Shown: positions 27,795 to 39,340, numbered from the stretch's first letter. The stretch is 64,000 bases of DNA from Ciceribacter sichuanensis (GCF_024055605.1 NZ_JAMXLX010000004.1:310001-374000); one strand, 5' to 3'. The notes: a model not told the origin generated them from the sequence alone. Translations and numbers: made by a program.

Positions 27795-28742
27795 ATGACC
27801 GAACGCAGAAAGATCATCATAGATACGGACCCTGGCCAGGACGACGCCGCCGCGCTGATGCTTGCCTTCGCAAGCGGCGAGGAACTGGAAATTCTGGGCA
27901 TTACCACCGTCGCGGGTAATGTGCCGCTGCGGCTGACGAGCCGCAATGCGCGGATCGTTTGTGAGCTCTGCGGGCGTACGGACATTCCTGTTTATGAAGG
28001 TGCGGACCGCCCGATCGAGCGCAAGCTGGTGACCGCCGAGCACGTGCACGGCAAGACCGGCCTCGACGGTGCCGAACTCGAAGAGCCGACCATGGCGGTT
28101 CAGTCGCAGCATGCCGTGGACTTCATCGTCGAGACGCTGCGCCGCGAACCGGCCGGAAGCGTTACCCTGTGCACCCTCGGCCCGCTGACGAATGTTGCGC
28201 TTGCCTTGAAGAAGGCCCCCGATATCGCGCCGCGCATTCGCGAACTGGTGATGATGGGCGGCGGTTTCTTCGAGGGTGGCAACATCACGCCTGCCGCCGA
28301 ATTCAACATCTATGTGGACCCGCAGGCGGTCGAAGTTGTGTTCGGTGCCGGGATCCCGGTTGTCATGATGCCGCTCGACGTGACCCATCAGCTCCTGACG
28401 ACCAAGGCGCGCGTGGCACGGATCGCTTCGATCGGTAGCCGTCCCTCGCAGGTGATGGTGGAATGGTTGCAGTTTTTCGAGCGTTTCGACGAAGAGAAGT
28501 ACGGCTCCGATGGCGGCCCGCTGCATGACCCGACGGTCATCGCTTATCTGCTCAAGCCCGAACTCTTCTCCGGGCGCCATTGCAATGTCGAGATCGAGAC
28601 CCAGTCGGAACTGACCATGGGCATGACGGTCGTCGACTGGTGGAGGGTTTCCGGTCGCGAGCCGAACGTTCAGGTCATGCGCGGTGTCGATGCTGACGGC
28701 TTCTTCGACCTGCTGATCGAACGGTTCGCCCGCCTCCGATAA
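27795..28742 (+). CDS. Nucleoside hydrolase (inosine/uridine-preferring type)
   Basis: A 315-residue cytoplasmic N-ribosyl hydrolase of the IunH/Rih family, which splits nucleosides to ribose and base. The N-terminal calcium-binding signature is IIIDTDPGQDDAAALMLAF with Asp10, Asp12, Asp16 and Asp17; TVAGNVPL, LCTLGPLTNVALAL, MMGGGFFEGGN and AEFNIYVDP are further family blocks, and a C-terminal HDPTVIAYL supplies the general acid/metal region. The start at 27795 follows AGGA. A ribokinase gene 3 kb away would phosphorylate the released ribose, although it is on the other strand. A bidirectional terminator follows. Confidence 0.9.
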   Translation: MTERRKIIIDTDPGQDDAAALMLAFASGEELEILGITTVAGNVPLRLTSRNARIVCELCGRTDIPVYEGADRPIERKLVTAEHVHGKTGLDGAELEEPTMAVQSQHAVDFIVETLRREPAGSVTLCTLGPLTNVALALKKAPDIAPRIRELVMMGGGFFEGGNITPAAEFNIYVDPQAVEVVFGAGIPVVMMPLDVTHQLLTTKARVARIASIGSRPSQVMVEWLQFFERFDEEKYGSDGGPLHDPTVIAYLLKPELFSGRHCNVEIETQSELTMGMTVVDWWRVSGREPNVQVMRGVDADGFFDLLIERFARLR

Positions 28743-28763
28743 CGTCTTGATCGAACAACGGAA

Positions 28764-28793
28764 AAGGGCCGCCGAAACGCTTCGGCGGCCCTT
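28764..28793. terminator. Bidirectional rho-independent terminator
   Basis: Thirteen-base arms AAGGGCCGCCGAA and TTCGGCGGCCCTT surround an ACGC loop. It lies between the convergent nucleoside hydrolase and chemoreceptor genes and has T-rich or A-rich ends on both strands. Confidence 0.85.
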
Positions 28794-28815
28794 TCTGTTC
28801 TGGGGGCTACTTCCC

Positions 28816-31161
28816 TCAGAATTCCTGCCAGTCGTCGGCAGCAGCAGCGGCTGCCGCATTACCGGAAGCCGCGCGCCGCGGAGCGAACTTGTAGGCCGGA
28901 GCAGGGGAGGCGGCCGGACGCTGCACCGGTGAGCGCATGGTCTGGACGGCGGCCTGCAGGGCCGCAACAGGGTTGCGCGCGCCCGAAACGGAGAAGCGCG
29001 AGACCAGCGTTTTCAGGTTTTCCGATTCGTTCTTCAGGGTCATGCTGGCGGCGGTGGTTTCTTCGACCATCGCGGCGTTCTGCTGGGTCACCTGATCCAT
29101 CTGGTTGACGGCCGAGTTGATTTCCTTGAGGCCCGAAGCCTGTTCGCTGGCGGAAGCCGAGATCTGGCGGATCAGATCGTTGATCTGCATGACCTGCTCG
29201 GCGATCTTGTGCAGCGTCTGACCGGCCTGGCCGACGAGTTCCACACCGTCCTTGACCTGCGCGCCGGAGGTGTTGATCAGCGTCTTGATCTCCTTTGCTG
29301 CATTTGCCGAGCGCTGGGCAAGTTCGCGCACTTCCTGTGCGACCACCGCGAAGCCCTTGCCGGCTTCGCCAGCACGGGCTGCCTCGACGCCGGCATTCAG
29401 CGCCAACAGGTTGGTCTGGAACGCGATCTCGTCGATCACGCCAATGATGCGCGAGATTTCCTGCGAGGATTGGGCAATGCCGTGCATGGAGGCTACAGCC
29501 TTCTGCACCACCTCACCGGACTTCTCTGCATCCTGGCAGGCGAGGTTGACCGTCGTCGCTGCCGTGTTGGCGTTGTCGGCGCTCGCATTGACCTGCTCGG
29601 TAAGCTCGTTGAGCGCCGCTGCGGTTTCTTCCAGGCTTGCCGCCTGCTGTTCGGTACGCTTCGACAGATCCGCTGCGCTGTCGGCAATTTCGCCGGAGCC
29701 GCTGCCGATATTGACCACGCTGGCATTGACCGCATCGATCGTGCCTTCGAGGCTTGCCAGTGCCGCATTGAAGTCGCGCTTCAGGCCGGCATATTCGCCG
29801 GGGAAGTCGTCCGAGATGCGGTAGGCGAGATTGCCCTGAGAAAGCTCGGAAAGGCCGGTGCCGAGAACGGCGACCACATGCTGCTGGACGCTTGCAGTTT
29901 CGCTGCGTTCCTGTTCGGAGCGGCGCCGTTCGTCGTCCGCTGCATTGCGATGGCGTTCGGCCTCGGCGGCAACGGTGCGGCTGTCGGCCAGGCGATGGCG
30001 GAAGCCTTCGAGCGCCTTGGCGACCAGCCCGAGTTCGTCGGCGCGGTCCTGACCGTTCACGGCGGTGTTGTATTCACCCTGGCTCAGGCGATCGACATCG
30101 GCGACCAGGCTATGGAGCGGCTTCTGGGCAAAGATGCGTACCGCGAAGAACAGGGCGGTCATGACGGCGCCGAGCACGAGGAGGCCGGCGAGGATCATGG
30201 CAAAGGTCTGGGCTTCCACGGCAGCGCCGGTTGCGCTGTGAGGGATATCGATGATGACGGCCCAGTTGGTGTTCACGCCCGGTACGGCGAACGGGTAGAT
30301 GAGGCGGTCGAAGCCCTCCTGTCCTTCAGCCTGAAGGTTGGAGACAAGGTCCGCCTTGTTGGAAGAGAGCGCGGCCTTGAGGGCGTCGACGCCTGCACCT
30401 TCGTATGGCTTCATCATCAGGTCGTCGGAAGGAGCAACCAGCCACTGGCCCGCCTGGGCGACCAGTAGAACGCGGCCCGTTTCGAAGGGACGCAGTGCCT
30501 TGAGCTTTTCTGAAAGCGACGACAGCGAGATGTCGACGCCAGTGACGCCGATCAGCTTGTCGCCGGAAAACACCGGATAGGCGATGGAGGTCATGGCGAC
30601 GGGTACGTCGGTATCCTGCGTCATGTAGGGCGCGGTGATCGCACCCTTGCCGCTGGCCTTGGCTAACGCATACCATTCCGCACTGTAGTCGTTCTTGAAG
30701 GTCGAGAACTGGATCTTTCCGTTACGGTCCTTCGACCAGTAGGGGGTAAAGACGCCCTTGTCGTTTGCACCGAGTTCGGTATTACCGACGATCTCTTCCT
30801 GCTGGCCGTCGAAGGCCTTGATTTCCTCGCAGAACCAGCTGCCGAAGGCGAAGGGGTTCTGGTCGACATTGGCCTTCAGGAGGTTGATTGCGCCCTTGCG
30901 GTCAAAGCTCTTTTCGGACTGGCCGCGGCTGAGGACGCCGGACATGGTCCGCGCGGCGCTAGCCAGTTCGCCGATGTCGCTCGCGACACCATTGGCGATC
31001 GCCTTCGCTTCCGAATTGGCCTGGTCCATGGTCAGGCCGGATACGCGGCTTCGGGTTTCTGAAATCAGGATGACGTTGGAGAGGAAAAGAACGACGGCGA
31101 TGGCGGCGCCGGTGACGATCAGCAGTTTCGCGGCGATGGAGCGCGAGATGAAATGGAACAT
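28816..31161 (-). CDS. Methyl-accepting chemotaxis protein with Cache sensor
   Basis: A 781-residue transmembrane chemoreceptor. TM1 covers about residues 9-33; a periplasmic double-Cache (PDC-like) sensor spans about 35-315, with [22 protein letters not shown] and [19 protein letters not shown]2 is about 320-342, followed by a HAMP domain and a methyl-accepting signalling hairpin containing [20 protein letters not shown]. The C-terminus is DDWQEF, a W-x-x-F pentapeptide that can tether the receptor methylation enzymes CheR/CheB. I start at the ATG at 31161 (MFHFISRS), which has GAGGT upstream; a 32-residue longer frame is open. The ligand is unknown; Cache receptors of this type often bind amino or carboxylic acids. 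Confidence 0.9.
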   Translation of the reverse strand: MFHFISRSIAAKLLIVTGAAIAVVLFLSNVILISETRSRVSGLTMDQANSEAKAIANGVASDIGELASAARTMSGVLSRGQSEKSFDRKGAINLLKANVDQNPFAFGSWFCEEIKAFDGQQEEIVGNTELGANDKGVFTPYWSKDRNGKIQFSTFKNDYSAEWYALAKASGKGAITAPYMTQDTDVPVAMTSIAYPVFSGDKLIGVTGVDISLSSLSEKLKALRPFETGRVLLVAQAGQWLVAPSDDLMMKPYEGAGVDALKAALSSNKADLVSNLQAEGQEGFDRLIYPFAVPGVNTNWAVIIDIPHSATGAAVEAQTFAMILAGLLVLGAVMTALFFAVRIFAQKPLHSLVADVDRLSQGEYNTAVNGQDRADELGLVAKALEGFRHRLADSRTVAAEAERHRNAADDERRRSEQERSETASVQQHVVAVLGTGLSELSQGNLAYRISDDFPGEYAGLKRDFNAALASLEGTIDAVNASVVNIGSGSGEIADSAADLSKRTEQQAASLEETAAALNELTEQVNASADNANTAATTVNLACQDAEKSGEVVQKAVASMHGIAQSSQEISRIIGVIDEIAFQTNLLALNAGVEAARAGEAGKGFAVVAQEVRELAQRSANAAKEIKTLINTSGAQVKDGVELVGQAGQTLHKIAEQVMQINDLIRQISASASEQASGLKEINSAVNQMDQVTQQNAAMVEETTAASMTLKNESENLKTLVSRFSVSGARNPVAALQAAVQTMRSPVQRPAASPAPAYKFAPRRAASGNAAAAAAADDWQEF

Positions 31162-31356
31162 AGGGACCTCGAAAGAGACCGGGGGTTCTCGGAACAGCGG
31201 GGGATTTTCGGCACCATCATGGTGCACGCGTGCGTCCGATATCATCTCGGAACACACTCAATGGCTGAGAAGCTAGGCGGCAATGTTTAACGGTCGTTGA
31301 AGAACTGACCGTTTTTCTTGCTAACCATGCTGTCCGTATTGACCCGGTCTTGAGGT

Positions 31357-32256
31357 TCAGAGCTTGCTCTCGACCTCTCCGGCAAGCGGGATCGAGGGTT
31401 GTGCGCCCGCTTTCAGGCAGGCAAGCGAGCCCGCGACAGCTGCGCGGCGAAGCGCTGCTTCAAAGTCGAGCCCCTGATCGAGGCTCGCGGCGATGTAGCC
31501 GCAGAAGGTGTCGCCGGCACCCACCGTGTCGACCGGTGTGATCTCAAGGCCCTTGGTGCGGTAGAGCCTTCCGTCGCGCGCGGCGATGACGCCATCGGCG
31601 CCAAGCGTGACGATCAGCGTCTGGCTGGTCTCGGAATGAAGGCGCAGCAGGACCTTTTCGCGCTCGTCGGCGCTCATGCCGTCCTGGCCGGCCAGAAGCT
31701 CGAACTCGGTCTCGTTGGCAACGACGATATCGGCCATGCGCCCAAGCCGGGCGGCATCCGCCGTCAGGGGCGCGATATTGATGATCGTGGTAACGCCTTT
31801 CGCCCTTGCGGCGGTCAGTGCCTGCTCGACAGCAGGGGTCGGGACTTCAAGCTGCAACATCAGGGTGTCACCGACCGTCATGCTTCCGACGGCCGCCAGC
31901 GCATCTTCTGCCGTCACCGTGCCGTTTGCGCCGGGAACGACGACGATCATGTTTTCGCCGTCACCGCCGACCACGATCAGGGCGGTGCCGGTGGGTTCCG
32001 TTACGTGCTTGATGGTCGAAAGATCGGCGCCGGCTTCCTTGAGCAGACGCAACGCGGGTTCGGCGAACTGATCCGCACCGACGGCCCCGACCATACGCAC
32101 TTGAGAGCCTGCCCGCTGCGCTGCGAGCGCCTGATTGGCGCCCTTGCCGCCGGCCGCGGTCGAGAAACTGGTGCCGCCGACGGTCTCACCGGGCTTGGGC
32201 AGCCGCGGGCTAGTGGCGATGAGATCCATGTTGATGGAGCCGAATACCGTGATCAT
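31357..32256 (-). CDS. rbsK: Ribokinase
   Basis: A 299-residue PfkB-family sugar kinase that phosphorylates D-ribose at O5. The N-terminus MITVFGSINMDLIATSPRLPKPGET and the AAGGKGANQALAAQRAG block are typical of RbsK; the catalytic base is Asp249 in DTVGAGDTFCGYIAASL. No ribose transport genes are beside it. The gene is 44 bases downstream of rmuC on the same strand, so they may be co-transcribed, although a functional link is not obvious. It may process ribose released by the nearby nucleoside hydrolase. Confidence 0.9.
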   Translation of the reverse strand: MITVFGSINMDLIATSPRLPKPGETVGGTSFSTAAGGKGANQALAAQRAGSQVRMVGAVGADQFAEPALRLLKEAGADLSTIKHVTEPTGTALIVVGGDGENMIVVVPGANGTVTAEDALAAVGSMTVGDTLMLQLEVPTPAVEQALTAARAKGVTTIINIAPLTADAARLGRMADIVVANETEFELLAGQDGMSADEREKVLLRLHSETSQTLIVTLGADGVIAARDGRLYRTKGLEITPVDTVGAGDTFCGYIAASLDQGLDFEAALRRAAVAGSLACLKAGAQPSIPLAGEVESKL

Positions 32257-32300
32257 AGAACTGTCGTCCTCCGTTCCGGCGCTTCTTTTGGACGAATTGC

Positions 32301-33530
32301 TCAGTCCTCGTCAACAACCCTGAGCTTGAGAAACCCTGTACGGCTTTCGACGGACTTGCCGGATGGCGTTTCGCTTGGCTCTTCCTTCGTTCCACCGGCG
32401 GCTTCGAATTCCATCGCTTCGATCCGGGCGCCCCGCTTGTTCAGCTTGTCCGCCGAGGTCAGGATCATGTCGACATCCCTCTGTGCGGCGAGGAAATGGC
32501 CCTGAAGCTTTCTTGTCCGCTCGTCGAGGCGGGCGAGATCTTCCATGAGGTGAACAACCTCCCCCTGGATCAGATGGGCCTGTTCCCGCATCCGTTGGTC
32601 CTTCAACACTGCCTGGATCACCTGTATCGACAGCATCAGCAGCGAGGGCGAAACGATGACGACCCGCTGCCTGTGAGCCTTCTGCACCACGGCCTCGAAG
32701 TTCTCGTGGATTTCGGCGAAAATCGATTCCGAGGGCACGAACAGGAACGCCATGTCCTGGGTCTCCCCGGTGATGAGGTATTTCTCGGCGATATCGCGGA
32801 TATGCACTTCGATGTCCCGGCGGAATTGCTGGCCGGCTGTCTTCTTGAGGTCGGGCGTCCCTGCCTCTCGGATGGCATTCCACGCCTCCAGAGGAAACTT
32901 CGCATCGACCACCAGTGGCGGGGCGCCATTGGGCATGCGGATGGTGCAGTCGGGCCGATAGCCGTTCGAAAGCGTGGGCTGGAAGCTGTAGGCTCCCATC
33001 GGCAACCCGTCGGCGACGATCGTTTCCATGCGGGATTGCCCGAAGGCTCCGCGCGTCTGCTTGTTGGAGAGAATCGCCTGCAACCCGACCACGTCCTTGG
33101 CGAGCGACTGGATGTTGTTCTGCGCCGCGTCGATGACCGCCAGCCGCTCCTGCAGGCGGCGCAGGTTTTCATGCGTCGACTTGGTCTGTTCGCTGATCGT
33201 CGCACCGATCCTGTGTGTCATGCCGTCCAGCCGCTGACTGATCGTCTGGTTGAGTTCGGCCTGCCGGTTGCCGAAGACCTCGGCCATGGCGGTGATCCGG
33301 CCCTGCATTTCCGTCTGCACCCGCAGCATTTCGGAAAGCCGCGCTTCGGCTGCCGCTTCACGCCTTGCCGTCTCCAGCTCATGCTCGGCTCGCATCCGCC
33401 CGGATCGTAGTATCGATAAAACCAGGAGGGCAAGAATTGCGAGCGCAAGCACTCCGCCGATGATGGTGGCGGTGCTTGAAGTCGAGGAGGTAATGTCCAG
33501 GCCAAGGAGTGACGTGTCGATCGCGTTCAT
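32301..33530 (-). CDS. rmuC: DNA recombination protein RmuC
   Basis: A 409-residue RmuC-family protein. It has one N-terminal hydrophobic segment (about residues 22-42), a coiled-coil stretch rich in Glu, Arg and Gln (about 45-150) and the conserved nuclease-like core with LVVDAKFPLEAW and DMAFLFVPSESIFAEI. RmuC homologues limit inversions at short inverted repeats and are predicted restriction-like nucleases. In many rhizobia rmuC lies beside def-fmt-truA, and here those genes follow about 3.5 kb away, with two chemoreceptor genes in between. rbsK is downstream. Confidence 0.9.
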   Translation of the reverse strand: MNAIDTSLLGLDITSSTSSTATIIGGVLALAILALLVLSILRSGRMRAEHELETARREAAAEARLSEMLRVQTEMQGRITAMAEVFGNRQAELNQTISQRLDGMTHRIGATISEQTKSTHENLRRLQERLAVIDAAQNNIQSLAKDVVGLQAILSNKQTRGAFGQSRMETIVADGLPMGAYSFQPTLSNGYRPDCTIRMPNGAPPLVVDAKFPLEAWNAIREAGTPDLKKTAGQQFRRDIEVHIRDIAEKYLITGETQDMAFLFVPSESIFAEIHENFEAVVQKAHRQRVVIVSPSLLMLSIQVIQAVLKDQRMREQAHLIQGEVVHLMEDLARLDERTRKLQGHFLAAQRDVDMILTSADKLNKRGARIEAMEFEAAGGTKEEPSETPSGKSVESRTGFLKLRVVDED

Positions 33531-33801
33531 GTTTTGATCCTAGCAGATTCCCAGTCGCGCGATAGATCAAATCGGGAACAGATGGAAGCGGGACGAAGCT
33601 AGGCCGGTTCGCGGGCGTAGGGCGGCGCAGTTTTCCGGCAGATATTGCGTGGTGAAAGGGAGGCACCTGCTCGCACAAAAAAGTATGAAATTTCATGTAT
33701 TGTGCAACGCAATGTTTACCATTCCAGTATTTTATAAAGTTCTAAATGGGCGATCCGAAGCGCTTCTTGCGCAAGTCAATTCCGAGTTGGGGTTAATAAT
33801 T

Positions 33802-35328
33802 ATGCAAGTGGATGAGAGAGATGCGCTGGCGGCGCGCCTGAACTTTCTTGGTCTTGATGAAAAGGCGAAGAATACCCTGCGTAAGTTGGCTCCTTCGATC
33901 AAGAAGAATATTGGTTCAGCGCTCGACGTATTCTACAGGAAGGTGCGCAGTACACCCGAAACGGCCGCGTTCTTCCGTAACGAGGACCACATTCAGGGCG
34001 CCAAGAAACGGCAGGAAGCTCACTGGAATGTCGTGGTTAACGCCCAGTACGACGCGCGTTATGTCGAAGGCGTTGTCGCAGTCGGCAAGGCTCACGCCCG
34101 CATCGGTCTGGAACCCCGCTGGTACATCGGGGGATATGCATTGCTCGCCGAGCAGTTGATCCATGCTGTGATCCGCGAACGCTGGCCGACGCGCTTTGCC
34201 CGTAAGGAGGCCCAGACGCTTGCCGAGGAAGTCGGCGTGCTGGTCAAGGCCGCTCTGCTGGACATGGACTACTCCATTACCGTCTATCTCGACATCCTGT
34301 CTGCTGAGCGCAAAGCGGCGGACGAAGCCCGAATCCGTACCGAGCAGGAGCAGGCGGTCGCGCTTGCTGCCCTCAGTGACGTGCTGACCAAGCTCGCCGG
34401 CGGCGATCTGGAGGCCAAGCTGCCAAGCGACCAGCCGCCGAATTTCGTTGGCATGGCGTCGGACTACAACGCATCCGTCGAGAAACTTCGCGCCACGATC
34501 GGGACGGTGCGGAGCGCTGCGGAAGAGATCCTGCGCTCGACCACTGCGATTTCTGATGCATCGGACGAGCTTGCCCGGCGCACGGAACAGCAGGCCGCAG
34601 GGCTGGAGCAAAGCACAGCCGCGCTGCATGAACTCACCCAGAATGTCACGCTGAGCGCGGAAGGCGCGCAGAAGGCGGCGAAGGTCGTCGGTCTTGCCCT
34701 CGACGAGGCGCGCGCCTCCGGCGATGTCGTGATGAATGCCGTGACCGCCATGGGCGCGATCGAGAAGTCCTCCGACGGAATTTCCAAGATCATCGGCGTG
34801 ATCGACGAAATTGCCTTCCAGACCAACCTGTTGGCGTTGAACGCCGGTGTCGAGGCAGCCCGTGCTGGCGAGGCCGGTCGTGGTTTCGCCGTCGTGGCGC
34901 AGGAAGTGCGCGAACTGGCCCAGCGCTGCGCGAGCGCGGCCAAGGAAATCAAGGGTCTCATCTCACAGAGTTCCACCCAGGTTGAGACCGGCGTCGGACT
35001 TGTCAACAATGCCGGCGAAGCGCTCGACAAGATCATCGAACGTATCGGCGAGATCAACGGCATCGTGGCCGGTATTGCCTCGGCGGCAGCGGATCAGTCG
35101 AGTGGTCTCCACGAAGTGAACACCGCAGTCGGCGGCATGGACACGATCACCCAGAAGAATGCGGCGATGGTGGAAGAGACCTCGGCCCAGACAGCCACCC
35201 TGCGGGAAGAGGTTGAACGGCTGGTCACGGCGCTACGTGGTTTCCGGTCGCGTGATGAACACGATGTCGGCCAGTTTCACTCCTCCAGGCGGATCGAAGA
35301 CGTCCTCGCCTATCGTCGGGCCGGCTGA
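33802..35328 (+). CDS. Soluble globin-coupled chemoreceptor (first of two)
   Basis: A 508-residue cytoplasmic methyl-accepting protein. Residues about 1-160 form a globin-coupled sensor domain: the proximal haem ligand is His98 in [17 protein letters not shown], the signature of HemAT-type oxygen sensors. A linker and a signalling hairpin ([21 protein letters not shown]) follow. No membrane segment is seen and there is no C-terminal W-x-x-F tether. The frame is open upstream, but the ATG at 33802 ([19 protein letters not shown]) lines up with the start of the paralogue at 35492 and the preceding sequence is AT-rich. It is probably an aerotaxis transducer that binds oxygen at haem. Confidence 0.88.
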   Translation: MQVDERDALAARLNFLGLDEKAKNTLRKLAPSIKKNIGSALDVFYRKVRSTPETAAFFRNEDHIQGAKKRQEAHWNVVVNAQYDARYVEGVVAVGKAHARIGLEPRWYIGGYALLAEQLIHAVIRERWPTRFARKEAQTLAEEVGVLVKAALLDMDYSITVYLDILSAERKAADEARIRTEQEQAVALAALSDVLTKLAGGDLEAKLPSDQPPNFVGMASDYNASVEKLRATIGTVRSAAEEILRSTTAISDASDELARRTEQQAAGLEQSTAALHELTQNVTLSAEGAQKAAKVVGLALDEARASGDVVMNAVTAMGAIEKSSDGISKIIGVIDEIAFQTNLLALNAGVEAARAGEAGRGFAVVAQEVRELAQRCASAAKEIKGLISQSSTQVETGVGLVNNAGEALDKIIERIGEINGIVAGIASAAADQSSGLHEVNTAVGGMDTITQKNAAMVEETSAQTATLREEVERLVTALRGFRSRDEHDVGQFHSSRRIEDVLAYRRAG

Positions 35329-35491
35329 GCTTGGGTGTGCAGCCAAGCGCGGCCCCATGTCGCGCTCTTGGAATTCGTCAGTTTTAAATGGCTGTTGTTC
35401 ATCGGTCGTTTAGGATTTTCACGAATGCTCATCTCATATTGGATGACATTCACGAGGTTCCTTCGGGAGGCTCGAAATTCGTGGCGAGACA

Positions 35492-36982
35492 ATGAGCATA
35501 GATACTGACGACAATCTTTCCGAACGCCTTGCTTTCCTTGAACTTGACCAGAAGACCTGCAGTACGTTGAACTCGCTGCGGCCGACACTGGCAGAGATCA
35601 TCGGCGGCGCGCTCGACAAGTTCTATGCGAAGATTGCCGCGACACCGAAGCTCAAGCGGTTCTTCAGCGACAAGGCGCACATGGATGCGGCCAAGAACGC
35701 CCAGATCGGCCATTGGGAAAAGCTGTCCAGCGGCAAGTTCACCTCAGACTACGTCAAGGGCGTAACTGCCGTCGGCAATGCGCATGCCCGGATCGGTCTG
35801 GAGCCCCGTTGGTATATCGGCGGCTATTCCATGCTGATGACGGAACTCGTTTCCGGCGTGTTGAAGAAGCACTGGCCCTTTCCGTTCGGCAAGCGGCACG
35901 CCGAGGCCCTGAGCGAGAAGCTCGGTGCGCTCATCAAGGCTTCCATGCTGGACATGGACTATTCCATCTCGGTCTATCTCGATGCTCTCGAAGAGAAGCG
36001 CCACAAGCTCGAGCAGGATCGCGAACGTTTCGAGGCCGACCAGCGTCTCGCCATGGACCATCTCCGCAAGGGCCTTGAAGCGCTGGCGCGTGGTGATTTC
36101 GAAACCAAGATGTCGACCGATCTGCCGGAAAATTTCAAGGAAATGGCCGGACATTACAACGAGACGATCACGCGCCTGAGCGCGTCCTTCGCCTCGATCC
36201 GGCGGACCTCGGAGGAAATCCTCGACGGAACCGAAACCATCGCCAAGTCTTCCGACGAAATCTCCGTGCGCACCTCCAAGCAGGCCGCCGGCATTCAGGA
36301 AAGTTCGACAGCCCTGCAACAGCTTTCGGTGAGCGTCAGCCAGACGGCATCCAACGCGCAGCGTGCATCGCAGGCCGTGCACGAGGCCCAACAGCAGGCG
36401 CGCACCTCCGGCGAGGTCGTGTCCAGCGCGATCTCAGCCATGGCCGAAATCGAGAAATCCTCCGCCGAGATCTCGAAGATCATCGGCGTGATCGATGAGA
36501 TCGCCTTCCAGACCAATCTTCTGGCGCTGAATGCCGGTGTCGAGGCAGCCCGCGCCGGTGACGCCGGCAAGGGCTTCGCCGTCGTCGCGCAGGAAGTGCG
36601 TCAACTGGCGCAGCGCACCGCTGATGCCGCCAAAGAGATCAAGCGTCTGATCTCGCAGAGTTCGGACCAGGTGAACGAAGGCGTCGGCCTTGTCTCCAAC
36701 ACGGGTACGGCGCTCGGAGACATCATCTCGCGCATCGATGCCGTGCATGCCATCGTCTCGGACATCGCCGGTGCGGCAAAGGATCAGGCGACCGGCCTCA
36801 GCGAAGTCAATCAGGCGACGCACAGCATCGACATGCTGACCCACGAGAACGGCGCGATGATCGAACAGACCTCGGCGGAAAGCCAGCGCCTGCGCAACGA
36901 GGTTGCCGGTCTTGTGCGGTTGCTCGGCGAGATTCGCGTTCACGACAGTTCGGCGCAGCACCACGTCGCCCGCGCGGCCTAG
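35492..36982 (+). CDS. Soluble globin-coupled chemoreceptor (second of two)
   Basis: A 496-residue paralogue of the preceding gene, 163 bases downstream. The globin domain is residues 1-160 with the proximal His98 in [17 protein letters not shown], at the same position as in the first copy. The signalling hairpin contains [21 protein letters not shown] and the protein ends without a pentapeptide tether. The N-terminal halves differ more than the signalling tips (for example [10 protein letters not shown] against [10 protein letters not shown]), so the duplication is old and the two may differ in ligand affinity. A terminator follows. Confidence 0.88.
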   Translation: MSIDTDDNLSERLAFLELDQKTCSTLNSLRPTLAEIIGGALDKFYAKIAATPKLKRFFSDKAHMDAAKNAQIGHWEKLSSGKFTSDYVKGVTAVGNAHARIGLEPRWYIGGYSMLMTELVSGVLKKHWPFPFGKRHAEALSEKLGALIKASMLDMDYSISVYLDALEEKRHKLEQDRERFEADQRLAMDHLRKGLEALARGDFETKMSTDLPENFKEMAGHYNETITRLSASFASIRRTSEEILDGTETIAKSSDEISVRTSKQAAGIQESSTALQQLSVSVSQTASNAQRASQAVHEAQQQARTSGEVVSSAISAMAEIEKSSAEISKIIGVIDEIAFQTNLLALNAGVEAARAGDAGKGFAVVAQEVRQLAQRTADAAKEIKRLISQSSDQVNEGVGLVSNTGTALGDIISRIDAVHAIVSDIAGAAKDQATGLSEVNQATHSIDMLTHENGAMIEQTSAESQRLRNEVAGLVRLLGEIRVHDSSAQHHVARAA

Positions 36983-37005
36983 CTGTGAGCTTTCAGGAGC
37001 ATTCC

Positions 37006-37030
37006 AAACGCGGGCCTGTCCCGCGTTTTT
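37006..37030 (+). terminator. Rho-independent terminator after the second globin-coupled receptor
   Basis: AAACGCGGG and CCCGCGTTT pair around a CCTGT loop and are followed by T residues. It separates the chemoreceptors from def, which begins 38 bases later and needs a separate promoter or read-through. Confidence 0.85.
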
Positions 37031-37067
37031 CGATTCCATATGGGAAAAAGATCGGTTATGGGAGGCC

Positions 37068-37583
37068 ATGACCATCAAGCCTCTCATTATCCTTCCCGAT
37101 CCCCTTTTGCGCCAGGTTTCCGTATCCGTGGAGCGCATTGATGACGATGTGCGCCGTCTTGCCGACGACATGCTGGAGACCATGTATGATGCACCGGGCA
37201 TTGGGCTTGCCGCGATCCAGGTGGGCGTTGCACGCCGCATGCTGGTCATCGACGTCAGCCGGGAAGGAGAGGAGAAGACGCCACTCGTCTTCATCAATCC
37301 CGAGATCATCAAGAGTTCGGACGAGCGCTCCACATATGAAGAGGGCTGCCTGTCGATCCCGGACTATTACGCCGAGGTCGAACGTCCTGCCATCGTCACC
37401 GTCAAGTCGCTCGACCGGGACGGCAAGGAGCAGATCACCGAGGCCGATGGCCTGCTGGCAACCTGCTTGCAGCACGAGATCGACCATCTGAACGGCGTGC
37501 TGTTCATTGATCACATTTCCCGGCTCAAGCGCGACATGGTGATCAAGAAATTCACCAAGGTAGCCAAACAGAAGGCGCTCTGA
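37068..37583 (+). CDS. def: Peptide deformylase
   Basis: A 171-residue metalloenzyme that removes the formyl group from nascent proteins. All three motifs are present: [18 protein letters not shown] with Cys94, and [10 protein letters not shown] with His136, Glu137 and His140. The start [18 protein letters not shown] is the usual rhizobial N-terminus; a GGAGG lies only two bases before the ATG, a tight spacing. It is followed by fmt and truA, so formylation and deformylation are encoded together. Confidence 0.96.
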   Translation: MTIKPLIILPDPLLRQVSVSVERIDDDVRRLADDMLETMYDAPGIGLAAIQVGVARRMLVIDVSREGEEKTPLVFINPEIIKSSDERSTYEEGCLSIPDYYAEVERPAIVTVKSLDRDGKEQITEADGLLATCLQHEIDHLNGVLFIDHISRLKRDMVIKKFTKVAKQKAL

Positions 37584-37649
37584 GCCTTCTCATGGTTCGT
37601 TGGCCGCCTCTTCCGGCGGACATACGTCATCGACGGAGGCTGAGAGGCA

Positions 37650-38585
37650 ATGGCACTGCGCATCATTTTCATGGGAACTCCCGAGTTCTCGGTTGCCACG
37701 CTTGCGGCTCTGGCTGCCGCCGGCCACGATATCGTTGCCGTCTACACCCAGCCGCCGCGTCCCGCCGGTCGCCGCGGGCTCGACCTGCAGAAGTCGCCCG
37801 TTCATCTCGCTGCAGAAAAGCTCGGGTTTCCTGTCCGCCATCCTCTGAACTTTCGGGCCGAAGAAGACCGCGAGGAATTTCGCGCGCTCGGTGCAGATGT
37901 TGCCGTGGTCGTTGCCTACGGGCTGTTGTTGCCGGAGGCGATCCTGAACGGCACCCGTCTCGGGGCCTTCAACGGCCATGCCTCGCTTCTTCCGCGCTGG
38001 CGCGGTGCTGCTCCGATCCAGCGCGCCATCATGGCAGGCGATGCCGAGACCGGCTTGATGGTGATGAAGATGGACAAGGGGCTCGACACGGGCCCCGTGG
38101 CGTTGACCAGAAAGGTCGCGATTGATCCCGACATGACCTTCGGCGAACTTCATGACCGGCTTCGCGATACAGGTGCCGAAGCCATGGTCGAGGCGATCGC
38201 GAAGCTTGAAGCCGGCGACCTCAAGCCTGTCTCGCAGGCCGAGGATGGCGTGGTCTACGCCGCAAAGATCGATAAGGCTGAAACCCGCATCGATTTCGGC
38301 AAGCCGGCGACAGACGTGCATAACCACATCCGAGGGCTTTCTCCCTTCCCCGGCGCCTGGTTCGAAATCGAACCGAACGGCAAGCCGGAGCGGGTCAAGG
38401 TTCTGGGTGCCACATTGGCCGAAGGGACGGGCGCACCGGGCACGGTGCTCGACGGAGCGCTGACGGTTGCCTGTGGTTCCGGCGCCATCAGGCTGACGCG
38501 CCTGCAAAAGGCAGGCGGCAAGCCGCTCGATGCCGCCGACTTCCTGCGCGGAACCCCCGTCGCGGCAGGCACGGTGTTTTCCTGA
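37650..38585 (+). CDS. fmt: Methionyl-tRNA formyltransferase
   Basis: A 311-residue enzyme that formylates initiator Met-tRNA using 10-formyltetrahydrofolate. The N-terminal Rossmann domain begins [16 protein letters not shown]; the catalytic block is [20 protein letters not shown], followed by [13 protein letters not shown]-terminal OB-like tRNA-binding domain occupies about residues 205-311. The start has GAGG upstream. The TGA stop shares one base with the ATG of truA (TGATG), so translation is coupled. Confidence 0.95.
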   Translation: MALRIIFMGTPEFSVATLAALAAAGHDIVAVYTQPPRPAGRRGLDLQKSPVHLAAEKLGFPVRHPLNFRAEEDREEFRALGADVAVVVAYGLLLPEAILNGTRLGAFNGHASLLPRWRGAAPIQRAIMAGDAETGLMVMKMDKGLDTGPVALTRKVAIDPDMTFGELHDRLRDTGAEAMVEAIAKLEAGDLKPVSQAEDGVVYAAKIDKAETRIDFGKPATDVHNHIRGLSPFPGAWFEIEPNGKPERVKVLGATLAEGTGAPGTVLDGALTVACGSGAIRLTRLQKAGGKPLDAADFLRGTPVAAGTVFS

Positions 38586-39340
38586 TGTCCCGCTTCCGCA
38601 TGACCGTCGAATATGACGGCACGCCTTATGTCGGCTGGCAGCGGCAGGAAAACGGGCCGTCGGTACAGGGCGCGCTGGAAACCGCGGTCCTGTCCCTGAC
38701 GGGAGAAACGGTATCGATTCGTGGTGCCGGTAGAACCGATTCCGGCGTCCATGCGCTCGGTCAGGTCGTTCATGTCGATCTTTCGCGCGCCTGGGTGCCT
38801 CACAAGCTCCGCAACGCGCTGAATGCCCATCTGGCCATGGCGGGAGAGCGGGTCGCGGTTCTCGACGTTGCCGCCGTCGATGATGCCTTTGACGCGCGCT
38901 TTTCCGCGATCCGCCGTCACTATCTCTACCGCATCATCAGCCGTCCGGCCCGCCTCGCGGTGGAAGCGCAGCGCGCCTGGTGGGTGCCGAAGCCCCTCGA
39001 CCATGAGGCGATGCATGCCGCCGCCCAGATGCTTGTCGGCCATCACGACTTCACCACCTTCCGCTCGGCGCATTGTCAGGCAACGAGCCCGGTGCGTACC
39101 CTCGACCGGCTGGATGTGACGCGGTCGGGTGAGCTGATCGAGATCCGGGCTTCGGCCCAAAGCTTCCTGCACAACCAGATCCGGTCCTTTGCGGGCACGC
39201 TCAAACTTGCCGGCGAAGGCAAGATGACGCCGGCGGATGTGCGCGCGGCACTCGACGCGCGCGATCGTGCAGCCTGCGGGCCGGTCGCGCCGCCGGAAGG
39301 CCTGTTCTTCATGAAGGTGGATTATCCCAGCGACGAATGA
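38585..39340 (+). CDS. truA: tRNA pseudouridine(38-40) synthase TruA
   Basis: A 251-residue pseudouridine synthase acting on positions 38-40 of tRNA anticodon arms. The catalytic Asp52 is in [14 protein letters not shown]. Other family features are [14 protein letters not shown] at the N-terminus, RHYLYRI and [13 protein letters not shown]. It overlaps the fmt stop by one base. A reverse-strand gene for a membrane protein ends 24 bases after it, with no clear terminator in between. Confidence 0.95.
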   Translation: MSRFRMTVEYDGTPYVGWQRQENGPSVQGALETAVLSLTGETVSIRGAGRTDSGVHALGQVVHVDLSRAWVPHKLRNALNAHLAMAGERVAVLDVAAVDDAFDARFSAIRRHYLYRIISRPARLAVEAQRAWWVPKPLDHEAMHAAAQMLVGHHDFTTFRSAHCQATSPVRTLDRLDVTRSGELIEIRASAQSFLHNQIRSFAGTLKLAGEGKMTPADVRAALDARDRAACGPVAPPEGLFFMKVDYPSDE

